A DNA stretch of 64,000 bases from Antedon mediterranea (lineage: Eukaryota > Echinodermata > Crinoidea > Comatulida > Antedonidae): contig NC_092670.1 of the NCBI RefSeq assembly GCF_964355755.1, forward strand, positions 15,499,201 to 15,563,200. The letters are read 5' to 3'. Position numbers and translations under genes: made by a program. Positions 12,601 to 26,200 of this stretch are shown piece by piece (the stretch's first letter is position 1; the number at the start of each line of letters is the position of its first letter). The notes below the pieces were generated by a model. That model was not told where the DNA came from. It did not search any database and saw only the letters and a list, made by a program, of their open reading frames with translations.

Positions 12601-15600
12601 AATTTATAGAAAAAGTTTTGGTAAATCACACATTATTTATTGAAATTCTACCTTTTAACTAAAATAATGTTATTGCAGTAGAAAATATAGTTACTGCAGT
12701 AACTGCGATAATTTTTATAAACCTAGGGATCTAGTTTTACTTCGCTTCAGTGAGATTAATCAATAGAGATTCCAAATATGATCAGAGAAATCCAAAATAA
12801 TGTATCAGTAATATGGAGTGCCAAATGTGTCATAACATCTAGTAGACATTGATTAATAATAATTGTATAACCTTACTTTGTATAGGGACTTGCTAATGTT
12901 AAGAATGAGATGGAAGATGCAAGTGAACCATTGGTAGATGGTACTTATGGCCATGGTAGTCAGAGTCTTGTAAACCTCATGCTGACTGGCAACGCTGTGT
13001 CACATGTCTTTGATAACGAAAAGGAAGTAGATGGATTGAGTAAGTTATATGGCTTTTTTTCTGTACCATATTCACACCAGATTAAATACATTGGTTATTG
13101 TCTGGTTGCAACAGAGTAAAGTATTTAATTTATGCAATGTAAAGACTCAATTTATTCCCTCCTAAGTTAAGATTAAATTTTGTTAAGCGCATTGAGGCTT
13201 TGCATAATGCTCTATATTTCCAATTTTATTATTATTATTAAATGGAGTGAGTGGTGGTCCCAAGAACATTTAGGTTTCTTCAAACATAACTTTTTAATAA
13301 TATCTCAAGTCACATATCAACAATATGACATAAATAATAAAATAGGTGGAAAATAATAGTTTTTCTTCTTATTTTTTTTTTAGAAATGCGAGGAATCACC
13401 GTGCAGCCTAGCTCAGGATTTCTTACAATGTTGGAACATTTTCGTTATTGTGAAGTTGGTTGGTGTCTCAAGAATCCCACTCATCCTATATGGGTTCTGG
13501 GAAGTGAAACACACCTCACTGTGTTCTTTACAAAGGTATGTTAGTGATGGCAAGATGCTAGCCTGTCAAACTGGTTATACATAAGTGAGATGACCTGTTT
13601 TTAATTTATGAAGTTCTGATGGGTGGGTAACAAATATAATGAAAGCACTTAGAAACTGAGTAAAGTACACAGAGGGCGCATATTGATATTTCGGCCCATG
13701 TTAGAAGAATACAAATTTTATTTTTTTTTATTTGTGAAGTTATTAATAAACCGATTTTCTTGAATTTCAATAGGCATAATCTGTAAGTATTTATCTATTT
13801 ACATCGAACAATTCAGAATGATAACTTTAGAATTGTAGATGCAAACAAAGCAAGTACCATACTTGGCAAAATTGGTGTATCTACTTGCAGTGGTGTAATA
13901 ACTATGAGCGCTCACTGGCTGAACCTTGGAGCTCAAGGAGCCCTGAACTGTACCGAGAGGAAAAAATAGGTTAAAAAGCTAAAAACAGGGCTCCTAAACC
14001 AGGGGTCTCAGGCCTCTGCATTACGCCACTGTCTAATTGATAAAAAATGTTTAATCTTTTAGGAGATGTCATTAGTAGCACCAGAATCCAAGTGGGAACG
14101 CGCTAGACGTGTGTTTTGTCAATACGATACGCAAGATAGTGGTTTCATACAGAAGATCCTCTTGCAAGACGTCCTTCAGGTCTTACAACTTGTGGCTATT
14201 CCTGAATAGTATGTACACTCAAGCAGTGACCATGTCAAGATATTCTACTGCAGTTACTGCAGTAACTACTCTTTAATCATAATCATACACACAATATACT
14301 GCAGTGACTGCTTCATACACTCGTCGTTATTTCAGTTTATAAATAATTACTGCAGTATAATATTTTTGTCTGGCATTTTGCATACTTTACTAAACTATTG
14401 GTTTAGTATAGATTAAAGTGAATGGTTCTTGCCTATTATTATCGAGCTTTTGTTTTCAGATAGTTGTCGGTAATCTAACCAACAATGATGAGTTGAATGT
14501 TTATTTCGTCCATGTTACACAACCGTTGAGGCCAATTTACACAGACGAAAACCGCATAGTTTGTCCCACGTAGAATCTGTATCTGGAAACCACCTGTCCG
14601 ATCCGTGTTGTGTGTAAATGGCCATAAGAAATAACAGAGATTGTATATTTGTATTGCTGTTACTGCTTGTCTGTGTAAATTGGCATTTAGGGTTTGTTAA
14701 ATTACTGCCTCCTTCATCTAATGTTGCGAAAAGAAGGTTCACTAATTCAAAACTGCTTTGAGTCCTGTCAGGTGCTGAAATCTATTCACAAGACAACTTC
14801 ATACTGACACTAATTGTAACCTATAAGTAGAAAACCTAAGACAATTAATTGCTTTTCTACTTTGATTCTTCTTGTAGTGTTGATATCATCAAACAGAAGT
14901 TAGATCCAGATGATTTTGGTATAATTCTTCTTAGTAGTTTCATGAATGAATTCTTTCCAGATGAAGTAAGTTGATGCTTAATTATACTGTATTATATAAC
15001 ACCTAAATAAATTCCTGTCATTTGATTGTACGATTTTGGGTCACATGGCATGCAATAGTATACAAATAATGAATGTTTATGAGTGAATGTACACCTCGTT
15101 GATATACAACCTTTCATCATTCACCAAATGCCATTATTTGTACCATTACACGAATATAAAAACATTTTCATTATTTGTTTTATATAACATCTAAATAAAT
15201 TTGAATCAAATAAAAAGCAGGCTTAGCCAAGACCTCGAACAGATTTTTTTTTTTCGTACACTAAAAAAAGTACTATTAAACTATCGTTTAATAGTACATA
15301 TTATTGCACGGCATGTGACCCACAATCGTTTATTCAAATGACAGGAATTTATTTAGGTGTTATATAATATGCACTAGTGAATGGTCGTTCGATAGTACTT
15401 TTTTTCGTGGTTGGAAATAATAATTTTTCGTGTTTGGAAAATATTTGTTTTAATATTATTGCTTTTGAAATACAACAGTGCCACTTATTTTGTACTTCTG
15501 CCGCGAACATTGAATGTTATAATTTACGACAATTGTGTCGTTTCTGCAATTGTGTTGCTGCTTATAATTGGTTGATACACCTGATCTGTTGAACTTTAGT

Positions 15601-17192
15601 CTGGAACCTGTCTACTTGGTGTGGTACCTAAAAATATATACAAATCAAAAACTATTTGTTTTTATCTTCCAGCCTGATAGAGTAATTCCATTAAACTTTC
15701 CTGTTTTCCATTATAATGGCCTTATACGATCATGTCCTGATTCTAAGGTAAGAATCTGTTCAGGCTAACTCTATGTTTTGTACTGTATACAACTCACAAA
15801 AACAAAATACAAAAACATAAAAATACATTCATACATAAACATAATAAATACAACAACATATAAATACTGTACCTATAAGGCTATATACATAATAAATACA
15901 ACAACATATAAATACTGTACCTATATACATAATAAATACAAAAACATATAAATACATTCATACATAAACATAATAAATACAACAACATATAAATACTGTA
16001 CCTATATACATAATAAATACAAAAACATATAAATACTGTACCTATATACATAATAAATACAAAAACATATAAATACATTCATACATAAACATAATAAATA
16101 CAACAACATATAAATACTGTACCTATATACATAATAAATACAAAGACATATAAATACTGTACCTATATACATAATAAATACAAAAACATATAAATACTGT
16201 ACCTATATACATAATAAATACAACAACATATAAATACTGTACCTATATACATAATAAATACAAAGACATATAAATACATTCATACATAAACATAATAAAT
16301 ACAACAACATATAAATACTGTACCTATATACATAATAAATACAAAAACATATAAATACTGTACCTATATACATAATAAATACAACAACATATAAATACTG
16401 TACCTATATACATAATAAATACAACAACATATAAATACTGTACCTATATACATAATAAATACAAAAACATATAAATACTGTACCTATATACATAATAAAT
16501 ACAAAGACATATAAATACATTCATACATAAACATAATAAATACAACAACATATAAATACTGTACCTATATACATAATAAATACAAAGACATATAAATACT
16601 GTACCTATATACATAATAAATACAACAACATATAAATACTGTACCTATATACATAATAAATACAAAGACATATAAATACTGTACCTATATACATAATAAA
16701 TACAAAGACATATAAATACTGTACCTATATACATAATAAATACAAAGACATATAAATACTGTACCTATATACATAATAAATACAAAGACATATAAATACT
16801 GTACCTATATACATAATAAATACAAAAACATATAAATACTGTACCTATATACATAATAAATACATATAAATAAATGCATTCATAATAAATACAAAGACAT
16901 ATAAATACATATATATATACCATATAATGTATACAAAAACACCTAACTATATAAATAGCACCCCACCTACAAACCCAGCAAACCAGACACCTATCTACTG
17001 TCAACATTCCAAATCTTATTCTCTCTGAATATTTGTAATTAGGTGAAATATATAGAAGGTGTAGCAGAAGTGCCTGATCCTCAAGATATACAAGGCCTTA
17101 CTGATGCATCACCAGTAGAATCTTGTCTGAGAACCAAATGGCCTACGTTTATGGTCAACTGGGAAAATAACTATCAGCCTTCAGTTAACTGA
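9636..17192 (+). CDS. mindy3: Ubiquitin carboxyl-terminal hydrolase MINDY-3
   Basis: Ten exons join in frame: 9636-9753, 11006-11140, 11504-11675, 12275-12389, 12886-13039, 13384-13535, 14063-14208, 14878-14965, 15673-15747 and 17043-17192 (TGA at 17190). MINDY-3 is a cysteine deubiquitinase that trims Lys48-linked chains. The catalytic Cys sits in QHEGGPCAV near the N-terminus and the catalytic His in GSETHLTVFF. Other family landmarks are YGVVLFLYSLLMTKG, DASEPLVDGTYGHGSQSLVN, the EF-hand-like region around YDTQDSGFI, and the C-terminal LRTKWPTF. ATG 9636 is chosen because it opens the frame before the family's short conserved ELKMLVWG lead-in. The middle exon at 11504 diverges most from the vertebrate protein. 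Introns hold several inverted-repeat elements, a duplicated splice acceptor (near 12187) and a 1.1 kb minisatellite. Confidence 0.95.
10312..10511. mobile_element. pogo/Tigger-like MITE in MINDY3 intron 1
   Basis: The inverted ends are CAGTCAACTCTTTCAATACC and a diverged complement ending in GACTTGACTG, with TA at both flanks (10310-10311 and 10512-10513). Both subterminal parts carry ACCGGACAC or its complement. CAGT termini with TA target duplication fit pogo/Tigger elements of the Tc1-mariner group. It has no transposase. Confidence 0.75.
12160..12217 (+). repeat. Duplicated 3' splice site and start of MINDY3 exon 4
   Basis: The segment from GCATTGTTATGTTTAAT through TTTTATTGTAGGGTTA to ATGTCATGCACTACAGCA repeats the real acceptor and exon start found at 12230-12296. 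The copy has a five-base insertion (CAGGT) after GGTTA and then diverges after ACAGCATAT. Splicing into it would break the frame, so it acts at most as a decoy acceptor. Confidence 0.8.
12541..12712. mobile_element. MITE family D (CTGCAGTTACTGCAGTAAC) in MINDY3 intron 4
   Basis: The ends ATTACTCTACTGCAGTTATT and AACTGCGATAAT form inverted repeats of about 30 bases with internal TACTGCAGTAACTATATTTT. Related fragments with the same TACTGCAGTTACTGCAGTAA motif are at about 14250-14355, 35190-35217 and 3650-3668. Confidence 0.65.
14531..14687. mobile_element. Short inverted-repeat element in MINDY3 intron 7
   Basis: GGCCAATTTACACAGAC at the left is matched by GTCTGTGTAAATTGGCA at the right, about 157 bp apart. 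It has no coding content. The size and arrangement are those of a MITE; I did not identify its family. Confidence 0.6.
14990..15369. mobile_element. MITE with ~65 bp terminal inverted repeats in MINDY3 intron 8
   Basis: The left end begins TATTATATAACACCTAAATA and continues through CCTGTCATTTGA and GTCACATGGCATGCAA. The right end is its near-perfect complement. About 245 bp lie between, including a third diverged copy of the end near 15174. The element starts 24 bases into the intron. Confidence 0.85.
15795..16920. repeat. 40-bp minisatellite in MINDY3 intron 9
   Basis: More than twenty copies of a 40-base unit, CATAATAAATACAACAACAT followed by ATAAATACTGTACCTATATA. Two variants are interspersed: AAAGACAT or AAAAACAT in place of CAACAACAT, and TACATTCATACATAAA in place of TACTGTACCTATA. 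The variants recur in blocks, suggesting that higher-order segments were duplicated. Confidence 0.95.
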
Positions 17193-17232
17193 ACACGTGT
17201 GTACCCCAGCTGGATGATTGTAAGCAAAAACA

Positions 17233-17450
17233 AGTGTGGCTTCTTGGAGGTGTATTCAGGAGGTATGGTGAAAAAAGGGTGTATATTGGGTAAGGGAGGG
17301 GGAATATGGGAGGAAGAATGGGTATATGTGAGGGAGGTGTATATGGGGTATAGATGGGGGTGAGGGAGGGTGTAAATGGGAGTCGGGGAGGGTGTATATG
17401 GGGGTTGGGGAAGATGTATATGGGGGTCATGGATGGTATACATACGAGGT
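17233..17450. repeat. G-rich degenerate tandem repeat (GGTGTATATGGGG)
   Basis: About 200 bp starting 40 bases after the MINDY3 stop codon, so probably in its 3' UTR. It is built from irregular copies of GGAGGGTGTATATGGGGGT, and the + strand is strongly G-over-C. The long minus-strand proline and threonine frames here are by-products of the repeat. Confidence 0.8.
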
Positions 17451-20341
17451 GAAGGAAGGTATATTAGAGAAAGACTATGTCACTAGTCATGTGGTGGATT
17501 ATTTGAAAATAAGCTTTGAATATCCACCACTCTCCTTTATCTCATTATTCTCTAAAATCTTCACCATACCTTCTGACGGATTCAATCGTGTAAATGTATA
17601 TATAAAGAATTGTCTAAAGATTTCATAGCAATGCACATCAATATTAACTATTTAAATTGTATTTATGCCATTTCAAGTGTTTGTTGCACCAAATACACCC
17701 AAACTAAACATGTCCTGTTTATTTGTCATCACATTACATGCCACTCAAATGTATCGTCGTGACCAGTCAACCACATTCTGTTTTATATCCTGTAATGAGA
17801 GCAGATTCTCCACTCAAACAAGTTAACTGTACTTTACTGCAAAAACACCACTTCCCTGGAAATTGAAACCACAACATACTAGTTAATACATTAGTAATTT
17901 AATAATCTAAGTACAAACCGCATTATTACTGCCTGGTAATTTTATTCATTTGTTTTTATAAAAGCTTGCATACAAAACCATATTATGTGGTCACGATGTC
18001 ATATTACATAATCTGAGTGCACTTATTACTTATTATTATGACCAATGTGTGTATAGGTAACACAACTTAATGTCCTTGGTTAACTGGCAACCCCCAAATT
18101 TGGACTCAATTTTATGTAGAATTATCGATGTGGATGGACTTATTTCACATCAAAATTTCCGTCATTTACAAATACAGTAGTAAAATACACATTGAAAATT
18201 GTGTTTTACAGATGCAAATACTGTACATATGCCAAAAAAAACTGCTAGAAATGCAATTTATCTCTACCAAAAAATAATCTTGATCATAAAAAATATTTAA
18301 ATGCACATTAAGCTAGTATTCTGTCTGCGCACAATTTTAAATCAACTTCAACAATTAATGTTTTATTTTTCGGTCGGGTCATACATTATTTTGTAAGATT
18401 CACTGCGGTTCCTAACACTTTTGGAATGGTGTATTTGTGTGTAGCATTGTGTTTTTGCTTGAGTAGTACACTTATTTAATAATAATAATTTAATTCAAGA
18501 GTGTCACTAGTTTGTGAATTTACACTAAATTAATATCTGGACTTATTGTTTGTGAGTTTCAGTCATAATATAAAACCAGTCGCTTATTTGATAACATACT
18601 ACAGTAAGATTGTATTTAGTAAATTCATTTTTGTAACATATATAATGTAAAATATTATATTATAGAATATTGGATGATGTAGCTAATTCCCACTTTGACG
18701 CAATGCAACGTAGGTGAATTGACCAATCACACGATTACAGTTTGGATGATCCAAACTACTTCTGATTCGCTTTGCGTTGCGTACCAGTGGGAAACAATCT
18801 TGGAACAAAAACATGGATTGTTTTAACTTTGATGTTCCAACGAATTCAAATAGAATTTGTGTTAGCACTTCAGTGATATTGTTTGAGTGTTCAGCATGTA
18901 ATACAGTATTTACAGAATTCCCTTTTTTAGAATAATATTTAAATTTCCTGTGTTCAAATTTCAGGACATTTTTGTACTTTATAGGTAAAATAATAAATAA
19001 AACCGCAGGTTTTATAGTGAAATTGAAAGATTTTCCAAAGGACGATGTAAAGGATTAAAGTACAAGGAAACTCAGTTTTAATTTCATATTTTAAATGTAA
19101 ACAAAGGTGGTGTATTCTGTAAATTAATATTAATACTAAAATAGTGCAAAAAATAATGTGTGTCATCCATTCCATCATGGACCTTTCCATATAAAGTGAT
19201 TGTATTGGAGAATTTGAGAATAAAATAATGTGTATGTTTAATATTTAATAATACATACACCAAGCACATGGAATCTAATTCGTGCATAGCTTACCTGGAT
19301 AAACCAACTATTACATGTGCTCTTCTGAGGGAGAGCTATGATACAAAACAGTTTCGTTATCATCCCTATGCAATAATGGATTCATTTCCTAAACACGGTG
19401 GTACGTTAAGTGTGGTCACATGATGGTGTGGTTGGTAGATTAGTCCACTATAACAGAGGGGTGTTAAAGGAACTTTGTAACTTGTTAAATCATAGCTCTC
19501 ACTCTGCAGAGCACAGGCTATTGTTGGTTTGACCAGCTAAGCAGCACACATAGCCTACAAACAGTTGGTTTGTGTTATGCCATCGTGGTACTGATGGCAG
19601 TCAACATCTAATTGTATAATTTCTTTTTACCTTTTTATTTTAAAACCATAACAAACAAGAAAACAATAATAATAATACTGTTACTGTTGTTAATATTCAA
19701 TTAAAACAGAAAACAACAAAAGGACGGGAATTCTAAAATTTCTGACAAATTTAAAAGTCCCTATCGATACAACGTTTCTTATTATAACGGCATTAATTTT
19801 ATTGCTTGAAAAAAAAAATATAAGTACGGTACTTTATTAATAGTACCAACTGATTAGTATACCGTTTGTTTTGTATATAGTGTAGCCACGAATATACTAG
19901 TATCAACAATGGACCTTTATAGATCTATGGAATTATTAGCAATGGACCTTATAATATGTCTGGTGTTAATGGCAAGATACTACAGCACTATTACATTAAA
20001 AGTGTGATGTGCCCGAATATGGTAATGATACGCTTAAATATGGTAGTGATATGACATCATCATCTCCATATGTCCACATCATCATCTCCATATGTCCACA
20101 TCACATTTGTTGTCACATAAAGTTTGATAGTGTAGACAGAGCTTAATAATATTGCATTGTGCTTTTGATATATGTTTAAAGCTTAACATTTAAGACTTGT
20201 TTAATTATTTTGCATTATTTTTTCACCAGAACAACTGGTTCAAGTTAAAAAAATAATAAATTTTAAATTGAATTTAGGACTGTGAAACTACTGAATCATG
20301 TAAGGTTATGCTGTATGTACTGTATATTAATAAACAGTGTA

Positions 20342-20468
20342 AAGCTCTGTTTAGACTATCAATCTTTATGTTCCAAAAATGTGTTTGACACGATGACGTC
20401 ATATCACTACCATATTTGAGCACATCACATTTTTTGTCACATAAAGTTTGATAGTGTAGATAGAGCTT
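20342..20468. mobile_element. MITE family B copy
   Basis: It starts AAGCTCTGTTTAGACTATCA and ends TTTGATAGTGTAGATAGAGC, with the usual GACGTCATATCACTACC and ACATCACATTTTTTGTCAC inside. Confidence 0.85.
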
Positions 20469-20710
20469 AAGGCGGCATTGTGATGGTTTGTAAGGTAATT
20501 TGTATATTGCCGACTTGAGATAGCGTGTGTGATTATTATTTGAATAACTGTGAATTTGTACATAAAGCCAAGGAAGGAGGGTATATTAAAATACCTCCAT
20601 TATTGAGGCAGGTGCTATGTTTACTTTACTCGTATTGTTGTTGAAAATGTTTTTAGTTGAGTTTGTTTAGTTGATTACATTGTAAAGCACCTTGTTATAG
20701 ATACCAATTG

Positions 20711-20847
20711 AAGCTTGTTTCCCCCACTATAGGACGCAACGCACCGACGTAAGCATAATGACCAATGAAAAGTGACAGTTCGAATAATCCATCGCTTGTG
20801 ATTGGTCAAATGTGTTACCCTTACGTCCTTGCGTTGAATCAAGCTTA
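20711..20847. mobile_element. MITE family A copy
   Basis: The AAGCTTG-type ends, followed by TTCCCCCACTA, ACGCAACGCA and GACGTAAG, are mirrored by TTACGTCCTTGCGTT and CAAGCTT. The centre has inward-facing GACCAATGA and GATTGGTCA motifs. Confidence 0.85.
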
Positions 20848-20984
20848 ATTGTTAGTACATTTTATGACTCGCTCACTAGGTAATGTCTTGTGTTATGATA
20901 GCAGGTAAATTACACGAATATGGGTAATATTGAAACCACAACCGCTTCATGAATGAAACGAATTTTGCGGGTTGTTCAAAAGTA

Positions 20985-21165
20985 AAGCTTGGTTCCCACT
21001 AGAACGTAACGCAAGGACGTAAACGCAACGCAAGCCTTTTAACCAATGACAAGGGAAGTTATATACAGTTAGCAATCACAAGCGAATAAGCCATCGCTTG
21101 TGATTGGTCAATTCACTTGCGTTGCGTTACGTCCTTGTGTTGCGTCGCTAGTGGGAACCACGCTT
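20985..21165. mobile_element. MITE family A copy (best preserved)
   Basis: It begins AAGCTTGGTTCCCACTAG and ends CTAGTGGGAACCACGCTT. The inner arms carry ACGTAACGCAAGGACGTAA and its complement, and the centre has AACCAATGAC and GATTGGTC. It is about 180 bp with no coding capacity. It shares ends and core with copies at 18.7, 20.7, 28.0, 29.5, 47.8, 51.9 and 58.9 kb. Confidence 0.9.
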
Positions 21166-22599
21166 AATGTGTAATTTATGTCACCGTTACTTCATAGAAA
21201 CGAGACTATTGCGTCATTGTACTTTTTATTGTGACACAAACAATGATGTAAAGCTTAGTCTACAGTATCTGTTTGATCTATTTGATGTGCCCTAATATGG
21301 TAGTGATATGACATCATCATGTCCATATATATATGGACACATCACATTTTTTGTCACATAAACTTTGATAGTGTAGAGTGAGCTTAAGGATGCGCAACGC
21401 GCGCACAACGTCACATAAGGGCAATTCAGACTTGATTAAATTGGCCGTACCGTTAGCGGTAGTTATTTTTCCACTCTCATATTAATAAGTTTAATGTAAT
21501 TGACACTGTACAATTTAGGTGATACCTTCTAAGTGGCTATATCTCTTTAAAATTAGTTTTTGAACATCTTGTGTATGCCTATAAAGAAGTAGAATAAAGA
21601 ATATGTATCTACCATTTCCTCAATAAAAGGTGTGTGCGACTATAAAATTGTAGTTTGTGTGTAAACAATTTGCTTGTTTATACTTTAATAATACCACTTT
21701 ATTTTTAACAAACATGTTTCCTTGAAAATGGTTTTTCAGGTAATTTTCAGTATTTAAACTATTTATAACTTCCGTTGACATTTACACGGTAGTTTCGGAA
21801 TAAAGCTAGGTATTATGCCACTTTATAACACACCTGAGTAGACTCTTGTCATTTGGTTGGAAAAGTGTGGGTCATCTGATAATCAACACGTAATACTCCA
21901 TTGAACTCTTACGTCATCGAGAGTGCAATTTTGGTAAATGCGGTTCATTCTTGACGTGCAACATGAGACTAGGCTGTTGACTGATCGCGTAGTCAAATCA
22001 ACCTATAGTTATAGTGGCCGTCTATAATTGTTCTAGGCTCTGCGTCTAAAGTGGGATTTGAGTGATATTTAAAGGAAACATGGCAAGACCTACTACTCTT
22101 TTGTCGGAAAATTAATTTTCAAACAGGACGCATTTGAGATATAAAGAATAACATTATAAGTATTAAAGGGTGATTTGTACGTTATAGTAAACGTTAATTC
22201 GATTCGTATTTCTAGTACTCTATGATATTTAAAATCTTAAAAATACTTAAGTCAGCCGGAAAACAATGAGATATGACCCTTGACGACGACCGATACAATT
22301 GTTATTGTTATCCTACCAAGAAAAAACACATTTGAAGTAGAGAATTTAAGAGCAGTTAAACGCATGTTTTGAGAAATTATTTTAAAGGAAATAAGCCTGA
22401 TCATTCTCAGATTTCAATTTTCTGTACTGCTTTTTAACTGACTCCTGCTGTTGGGCTAAATCATACACCTTACGCAATTAGGCCTATTTGCTTTCGAATT
22501 AATAGCAGCGCACCTGACATTTTATATTTCGTTCATACATCGCACAATTAAAGTGGTAAACGTTAGTTTTTACAAGGAGTTTTATGTATAGCCGTTATT

Positions 22600-23035
22600 C
22601 CTAGTTTCCACGTCTAGTTTATGAACATCTATACATAAATTTACGTAAGGGCATCTAGACTAATTTATAACCATTGTAAACCTTGTAGTTTATAACCTAA
22701 CCGTTTAATTAGTTTATACGTTATGAATAGACTAGTTTATAACCGTTTAACCAAGTATAGTTTATACGTATATGTCTAGATTAGTTCATGCGTTATATTA
22801 TGCCTAGTCTAGTTTTTACCATGGGGAATAGATCCATGTTTAGGCCCTATACGTTACATACCTAGACTAGTTAATAAACGTCTAACCTATAGTCTAGTTT
22901 ATACGTATATGCATAGACTAGTTTATAACCGTTTAACCTAGTCTAGTTTATACGTTACATGCCTAGAATAGCTTATAACCGTTTAACATAGTCTAGTTTA
23001 TGTGTTATGCATAGATTAGTTTATATTTACCATAG
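22600..23035. repeat. Degenerate tandem repeat (TAGTTTATAACCGTTTAACC)
   Basis: Roughly eight imperfect copies of a unit of about 50-60 bases containing GACTAGTTTATAACCGTTTA and CCTAGTCTAGTTTATACGTTA, with gaps and substitutions between copies. It lies about 200 bp beyond the stop codon of the minus-strand receptor-like gene. Confidence 0.8.
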
Positions 23036-23233
23036 CATTCAAGCGTTGCAACTAATATTTTAGATATAATAATAATTCAAGATACGTTTAATTGTCTGTT
23101 TTTATTTTTATTCTTGCCAGTACCAAAGGAATAAATAAATTGTACAATATTATACTGCTAAAATATTGAAACACCATTTTTAAATGTCTAAATTGTTATG
23201 AAACACAGTTTGTCATTGTGGAATATCAAATAT

Positions 23234-26200
23234 TTATGATTTACCGTCGTGAGTCTTCTTATTATATTTTCGAATATATTTTGTTTTTCTGAAACTTTCT
23301 CCAGGTTTTTTCCTAATATTTGAGTAATTGTCTTCTGGCGAGAACATATACATATAGTCCTCCTGGTCTTTCACAGGCTGCACTGTTAAAGTGTTCTCTA
23401 ATGATGACTGACTCGAAAAAGGACGATCATAGTGGTTGTTTTTAACAAAATGACCGCCGTCCATACTCATATATAAGTCCTGTTGTGTTGTAACTGGCAA
23501 CGTTTTCATAGATCGAGTAGTAGTAATGTTATTATTTCCTCGCGATTGCCCGAGAAATTCAGCGTTATCGAGCGCAGACATACTGTAGTGTCTCGACTGT
23601 CGATACGTACTCCTGTTACCGTCGTCCGTGTTGTCGTCAAATGAATGGAATGAGCATATAGATGGACGGCTGACGTATATATCGGGTATGGCGTACGTAT
23701 CAGACATGCGTAATTCCGCGTAGTCGTTGCTTGAGAGTGTATTTCTCACTATACTCGGGTATTTTACATCTGCAGGCTGTGCGTTTACCGTAATTGTGTG
23801 AGTTGGTGTGATCGTTTCGTGATTTACCGGTGCCCTTCGAGTTCGTCTGACGACGCCGTCTGAAATAAATAGAAACCCGCATAAAGTATTACGTAGTAAG
23901 CATAACATAATTATGACTACAGAATAGAAGATTCTGTTCTACACTACGACAGCTATGAATATTTAAGCGCGTTCCTCACAAACTATAGTTGTGATAGGTT
24001 CAACAACAACGCCAATGGCATCTTATTTATTACCAGGGTGTTGGCTTTTATTTAAATTTTTCAAGTACACAAATTCATAATATTCTGTCATGGATTACGT
24101 GATAATACAGATAATACCTGTCTGTTACGAGATTATTTAGAAGCCGGGGTCAAGTACTTGTAAGTACGAGTAGGCGGCTAAGGAAGAATAGACGTACGCA
24201 TACGGAGGAATAGGAAAAGAAACTGTAACCACTGAACAGGATTTATACAATACAACTAGACTTTACTAGATTACTATGATATAAAATATAACAAATAAAA
24301 ATAATGTATAAAGTTTTTAATAATAAGTCTCAGACCTGAGACTGAATGATAGACAAACACCTCAAACGAGAGTCAGACTAGCTGATGGAGACTGCATGAT
24401 AGCCTAACACCCTAAAAGACTCGGACCTCTTATGAAAATGAAAGAAAAGTCACCAAGAATCGAGGCCTACATTCTATTGAAAGAGCCGAATGAAAGCAAT
24501 TGTGTTTATTGTCTAGAGTTATAATACAGTAAAACCATGAAGCCCAACCACAAATCCCATATCCCAATAGTGGTTTTACATTGGAGGAAATCCGTGTCGT
24601 CATGCTTCACTAATACATGAATAATTCATCATTGTGTGAATATGATTATGAAATAATGTTTAAAAAAAAGCTGAGATCTGTGTCAAGGACAATTTATGTC
24701 AATGCGTCTTTAAAAAGGCGTGGTACGATTCCTGTAATTACATTAATAATATTGTATTATACTAACCGTAGTTGTTTAATATGTCTCTGTACTTTGTCAA
24801 TATCCTGAGGAAAAATAAAATATTGTATTTTTAAAAAAACTTTAAGAGCTCTGTAAAATCATTATGGCGCCAATTACCTAAAATAGGCCTATTAATACGT
24901 TCTTACGTTTGATGTAAATAATGGGTGTTTTGGTTGAATATTTATTTTTAGAATTCATATACACCATAACCTCTTGTATAGGCCTACTTAATTGTAGCCT
25001 TTGTATAAAGTAAGGCCTACCCGATTCTCGGTGCTATCTCACAGGCCTACTACATATTATTTTCCCAGTATCATATGAATATTTGGTGATACAGCATATC
25101 ACATGTGGTGCCATGTAAGGCCGGTTATGGTTAATAGGTTAGATACCGTACTAGAAGATACATGATTGTAGGCGTACGTGTGTTGTAATTGTATGACCAA
25201 GTATTTCTATAATACTGGAGAAATGTAGAACCGAGAATCGAATGTACAATGTAGATCTATAGTTAACTAAGGCACGAATGGAAAATAAAAGGAAAAAAGA
25301 CTGTTTACTTACTGGTTGTGATACTTTATAGACACGAGAAGCGCCAAAATAAACCCCAGTAAAAGAATTAACATAAACATATGATTTCTGTTCCCTAAAT
25401 AGGAAAAAAATGGTTAAATGTTAACAAGTAAACCTAGCTACTCGAGGTAGTAATAGTAAATACAAACGCGATAATATCATTTACGTAAATCAATATTTCG
25501 TTTTTTTTATCCACTTTATTGTCGTCTTCATCATCGTGATCAGTTCGTCACCGTTATTATCATTAATCATGATTTCATAATTAATATGGTGCATTGTAAA
25601 TCATTATCTCCACCGACCACCATTAGCATCATTATTAACATATTTTATTAACCGGCGAGTATTAGAACCCGTCGGGACACCTCGATTTCATGGTCACCAA
25701 GCTTTTGAAGGAGCGAGAGTGGAGGAGGAGATATAGTTTTAACACATATCCATCCCATGGGATGGGGACACTTGTGAGTGTGTGTTAAATTGTTGATTCA
25801 ACCAAGGCAATCTAACAACAAGATGTTGAGCTTCGTTAGATCAGTGGTTTTATGTGTGGCTGCGACACGATCAGTTCCACGCACCGTAAACAGAAACCGA
25901 GAAATAATGTACTGTAACCGCAAGTCGCAGCCAATCCTAAATCAAAGGACAAGTTCCTATCTTGGCAAGGCAACCTCAGCATCCTGTTTCTAGATTGCCT
26001 TGATTCACCCCCTTAGTAGCCTAGACCACACTGCTTTCCCCATCACAAAACAATACCGAAATAATAATACAGTATTTCAACAATCTCTTCATTCTGGCAA
26101 CAAAATGTATTTGATGATCACTGTTCTTTATGTTGTGCATACCGTAATATAATGTACCGGTATGGTAATACCACTGTAACTGCAGTAGGCCTACAATAAG

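Larger units (their letters stand above)
17451..22598. other. Gene-poor region with several MITEs
   Basis: I find no exon that I can support. The region may include MINDY3 3' UTR. It holds family A elements at about 18684-18801, 20711-20847 and 20985-21165, and family B elements at about 19995-20144, 20342-20468 and 21251-21385. The rest is AT-rich unique sequence. Confidence 0.6.

Noticed and set aside
15881-17007. Minus-strand frames with IYYVYRYSIYM repeats
   Set aside because: By-products of the 40-bp minisatellite in MINDY3 intron 9.
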